DNA of 64,000 nucleotides from Kribbella italica. Lineage in GTDB: Bacteria > Actinomycetota > Actinomycetes > Propionibacteriales > Kribbellaceae. Shown here piece by piece: positions 50,760 through 58,680 of the stretch (positions within the stretch are counted from its first letter, which is position 1; every line of letters begins with the position of its first letter). The translations under genes and the position numbers were made by a program. The notes below the pieces were generated by a model, which was given only the letters and a program-made list of their open reading frames with translations, was not told where the DNA came from and ran no database searches. Where the stretch lies: NCBI RefSeq assembly GCF_014205135.1, contig NZ_JACHMY010000001.1, positions 5,022,001 through 5,086,000 on the forward strand. Reading direction: 5' to 3'.

Positions 50760-52492
50760 ACCGGATTCTGCCCATCGCAGACTCCGCACAGGTCCGCCGG
50801 CACGCCCGTCGGCTGGCCCGGCGGCACCCGCGCGCTCTGCTGATCGCGCTCGGCCTGCACGGTCTGGCCGCAATCACCGGCCTGGCCACGCCCCGCCTGA
50901 TCGGTGAGCTGGTCGAGGACGTCCAGCGCGGGACGACGGCCGCCGCCGTCAACAAGGTGATCGTGGTGATCGCCGTGTTCGTGGTGGCGCAGTCGCTGCT
51001 CACCCGTTGGGCCAGGTACCGGTCGTTCGCGCTCGGCGAGCAGGTGCTGGCCGAGCTGCGGGAGGACTTCGTCGACGACGCGCTGGCGCTGCCGATCGGC
51101 ACGGTCGAGCGGGCCGGCACCGGAGACCTGCTGTCGCGGACGTCGCGCGACGTGGACACGCTGTCGAGGACCGTGCGGTTCGCCGTACCGGAGACGATCA
51201 TCGCGTTCGTCACCGTGCTGTTCACCGTCGCGGCCGCGATGCTGGTCGGCGTCTGGGTGCTGGTGCCGCTGCTGGCGATGGTCCCCGTGCTGTGGATCAG
51301 CACCAAGTGGTACCTGCGGCGCGCCAAGGACGGGTACCTGCGCGAGAACGCGGCGTACGCGCAGATGACCAGCTCGCTGGCCGAGACCGTCGAGGGCGCG
51401 CGCACCGTCGAGGCCTTGCGGCGGTACGAGGCGCGCGTGCGCCAGGGCGACCGCGACATCCGCGGCTCGTACGACGCCGAGCGGTACACGCTGTTCCTGC
51501 GCACGGTCTGGTTCCCCGTGGTCGAGGTCGGCTACCTGGTGCCCGTCGTCGGCACGCTGCTGTTCGGCGGCTGGCTGCACATCAACGGCCACGTCTCGCT
51601 CGGCGCGGTCACGGCCGCGGTGCTCTACGCCAGCCAGCTGATCGACCCGGTCGACCGGCTGATCTCCTGGATGGACGAGCTGCAGTCCGGTGGCGCCGCG
51701 CTGGCCCGTCTGCTCGGCATCACCGACGTACCGGACGACCGGACGCCGTCCGGCAAGGAGCCCGACGGTGAGCTGGTCGAGGCTCGCGATGTGCGGTTCT
51801 CGTACGTCGACGGCCGCGACGTGCTGCACGGCGTGGACCTGACCGTCCAGCCGGGCGAGCGGATCGCGATGGTCGGACCGTCCGGCGCGGGCAAGTCGAC
51901 GCTCGGGCGGCTGATCGCGGGCATCCACCCGCCGCGGACCGGTTCGGTCAGTGTCGGTGGGGTCGGGATGACCGACCTGCCGCTCGACGAGCTGCGCCGG
52001 CAGGTCGCGCTGGTCACCCAGGAGCACCACGTGTTCGTCGGCACCCTGCGGGACAACCTGTCGATGGCGTCACCCGACGCCTCCGACGAGACCCTGCTGG
52101 AGGCGCTCGACGCCGTGGATGCGCGCGAGTGGACCGAGGCGCTGCCGGACGGCCTGGACACGCGGGTCGGCTCGGGGCAGTTCGCGCTGACGCCGGCGCA
52201 GGCACAGCAACTGGCGCTGGCGCGCCTGGTGCTGGCTGATCCGCACACGCTGGTGCTGGACGAGGCGACCTCGCTGATCGACCCACGGGCCGCTCGGCAC
52301 ATGGAGCGCTCGCTGGCCGCCGTACTGGAAGGGCGGACGGTGATCGCGATCGCCCACCGGCTCTACACGGCGCACGACGCCGACCGGGTCGCGGTGGTCG
52401 AGGACGGGAAGATCAGCGAGCTGGGCAGTCATGACGAGCTGGTCGCTCGCGACGGTTCGTACGCGGCGCTGTGGAAGTCCTGGCACGGCTGA
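50756..52492 (+). CDS. ABC exporter half-transporter, intact Walker motifs with degenerate signature
   Basis: A 578-residue partner of the preceding gene. Six membrane helices are followed by an ATPase domain with Walker A GPSGAGKST, Q-loop VTQEHHVFVG, Walker B HTLVLDEATS and H-loop IAIAHRL all intact. The signature that should read LSGGQ is ALTPAQAQQLALARL. Combined with the first subunit, one composite site (these Walker motifs plus the partner's FSGGQ) is complete and the other is fully degenerate. ATGA overlap ensures equal synthesis. Confidence 0.93.
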   Translation: MNRILPIADSAQVRRHARRLARRHPRALLIALGLHGLAAITGLATPRLIGELVEDVQRGTTAAAVNKVIVVIAVFVVAQSLLTRWARYRSFALGEQVLAELREDFVDDALALPIGTVERAGTGDLLSRTSRDVDTLSRTVRFAVPETIIAFVTVLFTVAAAMLVGVWVLVPLLAMVPVLWISTKWYLRRAKDGYLRENAAYAQMTSSLAETVEGARTVEALRRYEARVRQGDRDIRGSYDAERYTLFLRTVWFPVVEVGYLVPVVGTLLFGGWLHINGHVSLGAVTAAVLYASQLIDPVDRLISWMDELQSGGAALARLLGITDVPDDRTPSGKEPDGELVEARDVRFSYVDGRDVLHGVDLTVQPGERIAMVGPSGAGKSTLGRLIAGIHPPRTGSVSVGGVGMTDLPLDELRRQVALVTQEHHVFVGTLRDNLSMASPDASDETLLEALDAVDAREWTEALPDGLDTRVGSGQFALTPAQAQQLALARLVLADPHTLVLDEATSLIDPRAARHMERSLAAVLEGRTVIAIAHRLYTAHDADRVAVVEDGKISELGSHDELVARDGSYAALWKSWHG

Positions 52493-52500
52493 ACAACCAC

Positions 52501-52538
52501 GAACGGCCCGCTTTCTCCCTCGAGAGAGCGGGCCGTTC
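52501..52538. terminator. Bidirectional terminator between ABC and methyltransferase genes
   Basis: A perfect 12-bp stem, GAACGGCCCGCT (52501-52512) with its complement (52527-52538), plus an inner TCTC/GAGA pair. It is centred between the two convergent stops. Confidence 0.75.
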
Positions 52539-52545
52539 GGGCCTT

Positions 52546-53100
52546 CTAGCGTCGGGTCCTGCTGAGCCTGTTGAGCCGCAGGACGGCGGAGTCGACATGG
52601 GGCGGTGGGGTGAAAGCCTTGCGGGGAAGGCGAATTCCGATCGAAGCGTCGTAGTGCCGGGTCCAGCGCGCGGCTCCGGGAGCGCGGCCTTCGACCCACC
52701 GGTTCACCACCTGCCGCTGCAGCACGAGATCGGCCGACACCAGGCGTGAACCTGGGGCCAGCAACCTCTTCAGCAACGCGGTGGAAACCCCGTACGGCGG
52801 GCTCGAGACCACCCGGAACGGCCGGGTCGGCAACCGCAGATCTGCGGCGTCGACCCGGATCACCTTGATCTTCGGGCCGAACCTCTGCAGCAGTTTGTCG
52901 GCCCGGCCGGAGTGAAGCTCGACCGCGATCACGTCGGCGCCGGCTTTCACCAGCGGTCCGGTGAGCGCACCGAGCCCGGCCCCTACGTCGAGGACGAGCT
53001 CACCGGGACGAACCCCGGCGGCGTCGACGACGCGTTGGGCCCAACGACTATCGAGCGGATGCCATCCCCAGGCACCCCTCGCCTGCCCGGAGGCGGGCAC
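52546..53100 (-). CDS. Erm/KsgA-like rRNA adenine methyltransferase-family protein
   Basis: A 184-residue SAM-dependent methyltransferase: WAQRVVDAAGVRPGELVLDV then GAGLGALTGPLVKAGADVIA (SAM site), VIAVELHSGR and VIRVDAADLRLP. The catalytic motif IV, normally NxPY/F, reads SSPPYGVST, so the usual Asn is Ser. It lacks the longer C-terminal domain of KsgA. It could be an rRNA dimethylase variant related to macrolide resistance or a paralogue with altered activity. GTG 53100 is the start. Confidence 0.78.
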   Translation of the reverse strand: MPASGQARGAWGWHPLDSRWAQRVVDAAGVRPGELVLDVGAGLGALTGPLVKAGADVIAVELHSGRADKLLQRFGPKIKVIRVDAADLRLPTRPFRVVSSPPYGVSTALLKRLLAPGSRLVSADLVLQRQVVNRWVEGRAPGAARWTRHYDASIGIRLPRKAFTPPPHVDSAVLRLNRLSRTRR

Positions 53101-53206
53101 GACGGACCATCACGAAGTACGTAATCATGAGGCCGACCCTAGAGTGCCGGGCGCCCTGCGCTCAAAGGGTTTTAGGGGTTCTGGGCCGGCGTTCACCAGC
53201 TTCGAG

Positions 53207-54346
53207 CTACAACGCCTTCGGCGCCGGCGTCAGTTGCTCGACCGTCTCGGTGGTCCGGCGCTCGGCCAACTCCAACCGCCGGCGCTTGGCGTCGGACAGG
53301 TCGGCCTTCGCGAGCTCCCGGCGTACGTCGAGCACGCGGACCGGGAGCGTGTCGGTCACCAGCAGCGGCGCGTACTCCGGCGCCGCGGCGGTCCAGCGGT
53401 CGCCGTCGCGCCGGAAGGTGAACTTGACCAGCAGCCCTTCGGACTTCGGCGCGTTCGGGGTCCGGTGCGCGGCGACCAGGTTGCCGAGGCCGTAGACGAC
53501 CCACTTGCCGTGGAGCTGCTGGATCGGCTGGACGACGTGCGCGTGGTGGCCGAGGATCAGGTCGATGTTGCTGTCGGCAAGCAAATCCGCGGCGATCGTG
53601 CGCTGGTCCTGGTTGACGGCGTTCGAGTACTCGTCGCCCCAGTGGCAGCTGACCACGACGATCTGGGCGCCCGCGTCGCGCGCCGTACGCGCCATCGCCT
53701 TGATCCGGGCCGGATCGAGCTTGCCGGCCCGCCAGGTCTCGCCGTTCGGGTACGGCATGCCGTTGAAGCCGTAGGTGTAGCTGAGCAGCGCGACCTTGAC
53801 GCCCTTCACGTCCACGATGGTCGGCGTCCCAGCCTCCTGCGGCGTACGGGCCGTGCCGGCGTGCTTCAGGCCGGCCTGGTCGAGGGTCCGCAGCGTCCGA
53901 TCGATGCCCGCGGCCCCTTTGTCGAAGCTGTGGTTGCTGGCGGTCGAGCACGCGTCGTACCCGGTCTTCTTCAGCGCCGGGGCGATCTGCGGCGGGCCTT
54001 GGAAGAGCGGGTAGCCGGAGTACGGCGTACCGATCGGTGTCTCCAGGTGGCAGACGGCGAGGTCCGCGCTCTGGACGAGTGGCCTGACGCCGCTGAGCAG
54101 AGGCGCGAAGTCCCACTGGCCGTCGCGGCCGTCCTGGCGGGCGGTGGTCCAGAGGCGTTCGTGCAGGAGGACGTCGCCGGTCGCGACCAGGCTGATCTCC
54201 TGCGGAACGCTGGACGGTTGAGCGCCCGGGCCTGATCCGGTGCCGGTCGGCGTACTGTCTGGGCCTTCGGCGCCCGGGACATCCGCACAGCCGCCGGCGA
54301 CAGCCAGCAGCAACCCCACCGCCAGTAGCCGACGCCAACCACACAT
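53207..54346 (-). CDS. CapA-family lipoprotein (PGA synthesis/metallophosphatase-like)
   Basis: A 379-residue secreted lipoprotein. The signal peptide ends in a lipobox (AGGC), followed by a Ser/Thr/Gly linker. The CapA domain has metallophosphatase-like motifs: LVATGDVLLHERLW, LAVCHLETPIG, ACSTASNHSFDKG, VVVSCHWGDEY and LILGHHAHVVQPI. In Bacillus CapA takes part in poly-gamma-glutamate capsule handling; actinobacterial relatives are mostly untested and no capB or capC is here, so phosphoesterase activity on an envelope substrate is equally possible. Divergent from map. Confidence 0.88.
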   Translation of the reverse strand: MCGWRRLLAVGLLLAVAGGCADVPGAEGPDSTPTGTGSGPGAQPSSVPQEISLVATGDVLLHERLWTTARQDGRDGQWDFAPLLSGVRPLVQSADLAVCHLETPIGTPYSGYPLFQGPPQIAPALKKTGYDACSTASNHSFDKGAAGIDRTLRTLDQAGLKHAGTARTPQEAGTPTIVDVKGVKVALLSYTYGFNGMPYPNGETWRAGKLDPARIKAMARTARDAGAQIVVVSCHWGDEYSNAVNQDQRTIAADLLADSNIDLILGHHAHVVQPIQQLHGKWVVYGLGNLVAAHRTPNAPKSEGLLVKFTFRRDGDRWTAAAPEYAPLLVTDTLPVRVLDVRRELAKADLSDAKRRRLELAERRTTETVEQLTPAPKAL

Positions 54347-54423
54347 GTCCTTGCCCCCAGGTCTCCACCGGAAAAGGTGGACACCTGACAGACGACGTGA
54401 CCGGTGAAAAGGTTGATTCCCGG

Positions 54424-54430
54424 TATAACT
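54424..54430 (+). promoter_or_regulatory. Candidate -10 element for map (TATAACT)
   Basis: TATAACT lies 41 bases upstream of the chosen map start, with TTGATT about 9 bases further upstream, which is too close for a standard -35. It may be an extended or -35-independent promoter. Confidence 0.3.
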
Positions 54431-54471
54431 ATCCCGTGGGGTTCCCGATGCCGTGGAGGATGAACAAGCCG

Positions 54472-55242
54472 ATGGTGGACCTGAAGACGCCGGCCGAGAT
54501 CGAGGCGATGGGTGCGGCCGGGCAGGTGGTCGCGTCGGCGCTCACCACGGTGAAGAAGGCGGCGGCCGCCGGCGTCTCCCTGCTCGAACTGGACGAGGTC
54601 GCCCGCGACGTCCTGCGGTCGGCCGGCGCGGTCTCGCTCTTCGACGGGTACCAGCCCGGCTTCGCGACGTTGCCGTTCAGCGGGGTGATCTGTACGTCGG
54701 TCAACGACGGCGTGCTGCACGGGCTGCCGACCGACCGGCGCCTGGAGGACGGCGACCTGCTCAACGTCGACTGCGGCGCGTCGATCGACGGCTGGTGCGC
54801 CGACTCCGCCACCAGCTTCGTCGTCGGTACGCCGCGGGCGGAGGATCTCGAACTGATCGCCACGACCGAGCGAGCCCTCGCCGCCGGCATCGCGGCCGCC
54901 GTACCGGGTGCTCGCCTGGGCGACGTCGGCGCGGCCATCGGCGCCGTCGGCCTGGAGGCCGGCGTCGGCACCAACCTCGACTTCGGGGGCCACGGCATCG
55001 GCCGCCGCATGCACGAGGAACCCCACATCCCCAACGGCGGCCGCCCCGGCCGAGGCCTCAAACTCCGCCCCGGCCACGTCCTCGCCATCGAACCCTGGTT
55101 CTGGCAAGGCCCCGGCTCCACCTACGTCATCGACCAGGACGGCTGGACCCTCCGCTCCACCGACGGCACCCGAGGAGCCCACGCCGAACACACGGTCGCC
55201 ATCACGGAAGACGGTCCGGAAATCCTCACCCTTCGCCACTAG
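54472..55242 (+). CDS. map: Methionine aminopeptidase, type I
   Basis: A 256-residue MetAP that removes N-terminal Met. All five metal ligands are visible: Asp in NVDCGA, Asp in CADSAT, His in GHGIGRR, Glu in AIEPWF and Glu in AHAEHTVAI. The conserved opening VDLKTPAEIEAMGAAGQV places the start at ATG 54472, with GGAGGA about 11 bases upstream; ATGs at 54448 and 54460 are alternatives. No N-terminal SH3-binding extension is present. Actinobacteria often have more than one map, so this may be a second copy. Confidence 0.93.
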   Translation: MVDLKTPAEIEAMGAAGQVVASALTTVKKAAAAGVSLLELDEVARDVLRSAGAVSLFDGYQPGFATLPFSGVICTSVNDGVLHGLPTDRRLEDGDLLNVDCGASIDGWCADSATSFVVGTPRAEDLELIATTERALAAGIAAAVPGARLGDVGAAIGAVGLEAGVGTNLDFGGHGIGRRMHEEPHIPNGGRPGRGLKLRPGHVLAIEPWFWQGPGSTYVIDQDGWTLRSTDGTRGAHAEHTVAITEDGPEILTLRH

Positions 55243-55747
55243 CCAGGCCGCCCACCGACTCGGATCCCAGCTGGTGGGTGCACAAAGTCACCCGTCGGCA
55301 CACCACCCCACCTGCGGATACTCGCTGGCGCGGACACGAAGTCTCCACGAACCGGCGTCACCCCTTGCGGACAACGACTTTCAGCACCATCTCCACACCT
55401 CCCGGGGTGATGCCAAGGCGCCGAGGACGGCAGTGGCGACGGCAGCAAGCCGCTGGTGCGGGCGCGGGCAGCGGCTGCAAACGGTGGCGCACGCTGGGGC
55501 TGTGGCCGCAGACGCCCTGCGCACCGCCAGTGGGCACCGGTGGCGACCATGCGGCCGACGACGTCACCGGTGGCTGATGCCGCACCGGCCGGGAACAAGG
55601 AAGGTTGTGGAGTGGACCAGAGGGGCTCGGGGTGGGGCGGGGGCAGCCGGGCGCGGGGCCGGCCGGGCGGGCGGGGGCGCCGAGAATCGGCTTGGGTGGG
55701 CTGGCTGGAACGGCGGCTGCTGGTGTGGGTGGGCAGCGGGGCGACCG
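55243..55747. other. 505-base intergenic region without a supported gene
   Basis: No credible reading frame. Near the left side, two degenerate units about 60 bases apart resemble each other (CACAAAGTCACCC and CACGAAGTCTCCA with similar flanks); further right the sequence becomes a G-rich tract (55620-55680). It may be a decayed gene or repeat. Confidence 0.5.
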
Positions 55748-56884
55748 TTAGAACAACGGTTGTTGGGCGGGGTCGGGTGCTGCGGCTGGTACAGGAGCAG
55801 GGTGCCGGCGGGTGGTGGAGGTGTTGAAGGGGGCTGGGCTGCTGCGGCGGCTGCGGAAGCGGGTGGTGGGTTCGCCCCAGCCGGAGCGGGAGCCTTGGCC
55901 GGAGGCTTCGACGACGTTCTGGGAGTTGCGGTGGGACGACGTGCCGAAGCCGTGCTTCTCCAGCAGTGGGAGGACCTTGGACTCGAAGGCGTTGCGGTAG
56001 CTGGGGGCCGCGTTGGGGCCGTGGGCGTAGAGGGACTCGTAGCGTTTGAGCAGGTCGGGGTGGTCCTCGGCCAGCCACTTCATGAACCAGGGTTTGACGC
56101 CAGGCCGCAGGTGAAGCAGGAGCGTGGTGACACCAGTCGCACCGGCGTCGGCGAGCTGGCCGAACAAGTAGTCCAGGTGTTCAGCGGAGTCGGTCAACCA
56201 CGGCAGCACCGGCGCGACCATCACCCCGCACGGCAACTCCGCCTCGCGCACAGCACGGATCAGGTCGAGCCGCCCCCGGACCGACGGCACACCAGGCTCC
56301 AGCCGACGCCGCAGCTCCTCGTCGGCCAACGCCAGCGAGACCCCGATCCCGACCGGGACCTGCTCCGCCGCCTCCTGCAGCAATCCCAGGTCGCGGCGGA
56401 GCAGCGTCCCCTTGGTCAGGATCGACAACGGCGTACTGGACTCCGCCAGGGCCGAGATGATCCTGGGCAGCAACCGGTACCGCCCCTCGGCCCGCTGGTA
56501 CGGATCCGTATTGGTGCCGAGGGCAACTTGTTCACCACCCCACGACGGCCGGGCCAGCTCCTTGCGCAGGACGTCGGCGACGTTCGTCTTCACCACGATC
56601 TGCCGGTCGAAGTCGTCGCCCTCGTCCAGCTCGAGGTACTTATGCGTCGGCCGGGCGAAGCAGTACCGGCAGGCGTGGGTGCACCCGCGATAGGGATTGA
56701 CCGTCCAGTTGAACGGCAGCCCCGACCCCGGCACCGAGTTCAGCGCCGAGCGCGCGAGCACCTCGTGGAACGTCACACCCTGGAACTCCGGCGTGGTCAC
56801 CGACCGGACCAGGCCCGCGATCGAGCCCAGCCCCGGCAACGTCCCGGGAGCCTCCGCGTCGAGCTGCTGCCCCGCCCATCTCAT
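55748..56884 (-). CDS. Radical SAM protein of the Rv2578c/SplB-like family
   Basis: A 378-residue radical SAM enzyme. The CxxxCxxC cluster site is in GCTHACRYCFARPTH (about residue 75). Downstream are VALGTNTDPYQRAEGRY and LSILTKGTLLRRDL, resembling the spore photoproduct lyase superfamily. The C-terminus ends QQPLF and the opening MRWAGQQLDAE fits the actinobacterial Rv2578c family, so ATG 56884 is used rather than the upstream frame. A LexA box lies 10 bases upstream, implying induction by DNA damage. The exact reaction is unknown. Confidence 0.9.
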   Translation of the reverse strand: MRWAGQQLDAEAPGTLPGLGSIAGLVRSVTTPEFQGVTFHEVLARSALNSVPGSGLPFNWTVNPYRGCTHACRYCFARPTHKYLELDEGDDFDRQIVVKTNVADVLRKELARPSWGGEQVALGTNTDPYQRAEGRYRLLPRIISALAESSTPLSILTKGTLLRRDLGLLQEAAEQVPVGIGVSLALADEELRRRLEPGVPSVRGRLDLIRAVREAELPCGVMVAPVLPWLTDSAEHLDYLFGQLADAGATGVTTLLLHLRPGVKPWFMKWLAEDHPDLLKRYESLYAHGPNAAPSYRNAFESKVLPLLEKHGFGTSSHRNSQNVVEASGQGSRSGWGEPTTRFRSRRSSPAPFNTSTTRRHPAPVPAAAPDPAQQPLF

Positions 56885-56893
56885 GGAGTACAG

Positions 56894-56909
56894 TCGAACA
56901 CATGTTCGC
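56894..56909 (-). promoter_or_regulatory. LexA (SOS) box
   Basis: TCGAACACATGTTCGC matches the actinobacterial SOS consensus TCGAAC-N4-GTTCGA with one mismatch. It lies 10 bases upstream of the radical SAM start, a position that would block transcription. Confidence 0.85.
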
Positions 56910-56921
56910 CCAGCTTTCAAA

Positions 56922-57761
56922 TCACTCCCGGAACGCCGCCGCGTTGTCCCGCGCCCACTCCCGGTAGGGCTTGGCCGGCCGCCCGGTCACCTCCTGCACC
57001 GTCGGCGACGGCTCGGCGGCGTACTCGGCCATCATCCGGAACCCGTCCACCAACCACTCCGCCGTCTCCGCGCCCATGAACGGCGCCCACGCCGCCACGG
57101 CCTCCTCGTGCGTCAGCTCCACGAACCGCAGCTCCCGGCCCAGCGCCTCACCGATCAGCGCGACCTCCTGCGGCTGGGTCAACTGCTCCGGCCCGCTCAT
57201 CGCGAGCTTCTGCCCGGTGTAGCTCTCGTCCCGCAGTACGACGCTCGCCACCGCCGCGATGTCACCGAGGTCGATCGGCAGTTGCACCGCCCCGGCGTAC
57301 GGGCCGCGCACCACCCCCTCGGCCTTGATCGACGGCGCCCAGTCGAGTGTGTTGTTCATGAACTGCCCGGGCCGCAGATGCACCCACTCGAACCCGCCGT
57401 CCTCGATCGCGCGCTCGACCTTGTAGTAGTGCCAGCTCTCCACCTCCCCCATCGCCTCGTACTCGGCAGGCTCCCCCGACAGCACGACCACCCGCCGTAC
57501 GCCGGCCTTCTGCGCCGCCGTCACGAACTCGTCGACGTACGCCGGCAGCGGCGCGAGGTACACCGTATCGACCCCGTCGAGCGCCGCGGGCAGCGTCGCC
57601 GGCCTGCCCAGGTAGCCGCGAGCCACCTCGACGCCGGACGGCAGCGCCGCCTTCGCCGGATGGTTCGTCAGCGCCCGGACGTCGCGAACGCCCGCCGCCA
57701 CCAACTCGTCCACCAGCAGCCGCCCGACACTGCCCGTGGCACCCGTCACCAAGATCGTCAT
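56922..57761 (-). CDS. NmrA-like NAD(P)-binding oxidoreductase
   Basis: A 279-residue Rossmann-fold protein of the atypical SDR/NmrA group: ILVTGATGSVGRLLVDELVA (NADP loop), VDTVYLAPLP, VVVLSGEPAEYEA, HLRPGQFMNNTLDWA and RPAKPYREWARDNA. The Tyr-x3-Lys catalytic pair is not conserved in the usual place, common in this quinone-reductase-like or sensor subgroup. GGAGG precedes ATG 57761. It is divergent from a TetR gene with a strong palindrome between. Ligand unknown. Confidence 0.88.
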   Translation of the reverse strand: MTILVTGATGSVGRLLVDELVAAGVRDVRALTNHPAKAALPSGVEVARGYLGRPATLPAALDGVDTVYLAPLPAYVDEFVTAAQKAGVRRVVVLSGEPAEYEAMGEVESWHYYKVERAIEDGGFEWVHLRPGQFMNNTLDWAPSIKAEGVVRGPYAGAVQLPIDLGDIAAVASVVLRDESYTGQKLAMSGPEQLTQPQEVALIGEALGRELRFVELTHEEAVAAWAPFMGAETAEWLVDGFRMMAEYAAEPSPTVQEVTGRPAKPYREWARDNAAAFRE

Positions 57762-57787
57762 TCCCCAGTCCCTCCAACCCGGAAGCA

Positions 57788-57810
57788 ATTCTCGTAGGGT
57801 ATACGAGAAT
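57788..57810. promoter_or_regulatory. TetR-type operator
   Basis: Perfect inverted repeat ATTCTCGTA-GGGTA-TACGAGAAT, 26 bases from the NmrA-like start and 38 bases from the TetR start. Probably bound by the adjacent TetR protein. Confidence 0.75.
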
Positions 57811-57848
57811 CACCCCTCATAGGATGCGGCGACGGGAAGAGGTGCGAC

Positions 57849-58631
57849 ATGACGGTGCAGCACAGCGGCGGCGGTCCGGCCGCGCGCACGCTCGCGTTGC
57901 TCTGGCGGAAGACCCAGCCGGCCCAGGAAAGAGCCCGCGGCCGCAAGCCGACCCTGCAGCTGGACACCGTGGTCGACACCGCGGTCGCGCTGGCCGACGA
58001 GCGCGGCATCGCCGCCGCCTCGATGGGCAACGTCGCGAAGGCCCTCGGCGTCGGCACGATGACGCTCTACACCTACGTGCCGTCCAAGGAGGAACTGCTC
58101 GACCTGATGATCGATCAGGTCCTGCTCGAACGCCGCCTGCCCGGCCCCGCCGACGAGCGCCCGGCCGACTGGCGCGCGCAGGTCGAGCTGTACTCCGACG
58201 AGACCCGCGCGATGTACTCCCGCCATCCCTGGCTGGGCCGCGTCTCCACGATCCGCCCGCCGGTCGGCCCGGGCATGCTGGCCGCCCGCGAGTACCTGTT
58301 GTCCACCATGTTCGCCCTCGGCCTGCCGGCGGCGCGCGCGAACCTCGCCGCGCTGGCGATCGCGACGTACGTCGACTCGGCCGCCGGCGGCGCGGCCGAG
58401 AGCGACCTGATCGAGCGCTCCACCGGCCAGACCCACGACGCCTGGTGGCACGAGCGCGGCGACCTCTGGGAGAACTACTTCGACGTCGACCGCTACCCCT
58501 CGATGACCGCGGTCTGGAACGACGGCGCCGGCGGCGGCGCGGCGTACGGCGACGGTACGCGCGAGGTCACGGCCGACGCCTACCGGTTCGGCCTCGACCA
58601 CCTCCTCGACGGGATCGCCGCGGGCACGTAG
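57849..58631 (+). CDS. TetR-family regulator (TetR_C, ActII-type)
   Basis: A 260-residue TetR protein. The helix-turn-helix is at about residues 40-90 (TVVDTAVALADERGIAAASM, VAKALGVGTMTLYTYVPSKE). The C-terminal domain is of the TetR_C type found in tetracycline- and actinorhodin-export regulators (HPWLGRV, FGLDHLLDGIA). The N-terminal 30 residues are basic and flexible. Probably represses the divergent NmrA-like gene and itself through the palindrome at 57788. Confidence 0.9.
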   Translation: MTVQHSGGGPAARTLALLWRKTQPAQERARGRKPTLQLDTVVDTAVALADERGIAAASMGNVAKALGVGTMTLYTYVPSKEELLDLMIDQVLLERRLPGPADERPADWRAQVELYSDETRAMYSRHPWLGRVSTIRPPVGPGMLAAREYLLSTMFALGLPAARANLAALAIATYVDSAAGGAAESDLIERSTGQTHDAWWHERGDLWENYFDVDRYPSMTAVWNDGAGGGAAYGDGTREVTADAYRFGLDHLLDGIAAGT

Positions 58632-58680
58632 CCGGACCGCCCATGCCGTAGCGTTTGGGCAGCTTTGAGGCGGAGGGGCC

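Noticed and set aside
53207..54346. Capsule (poly-gamma-glutamate) biosynthesis locus
   Set aside because: Only a CapA-like protein is present, with no capB, capC or capE neighbours.
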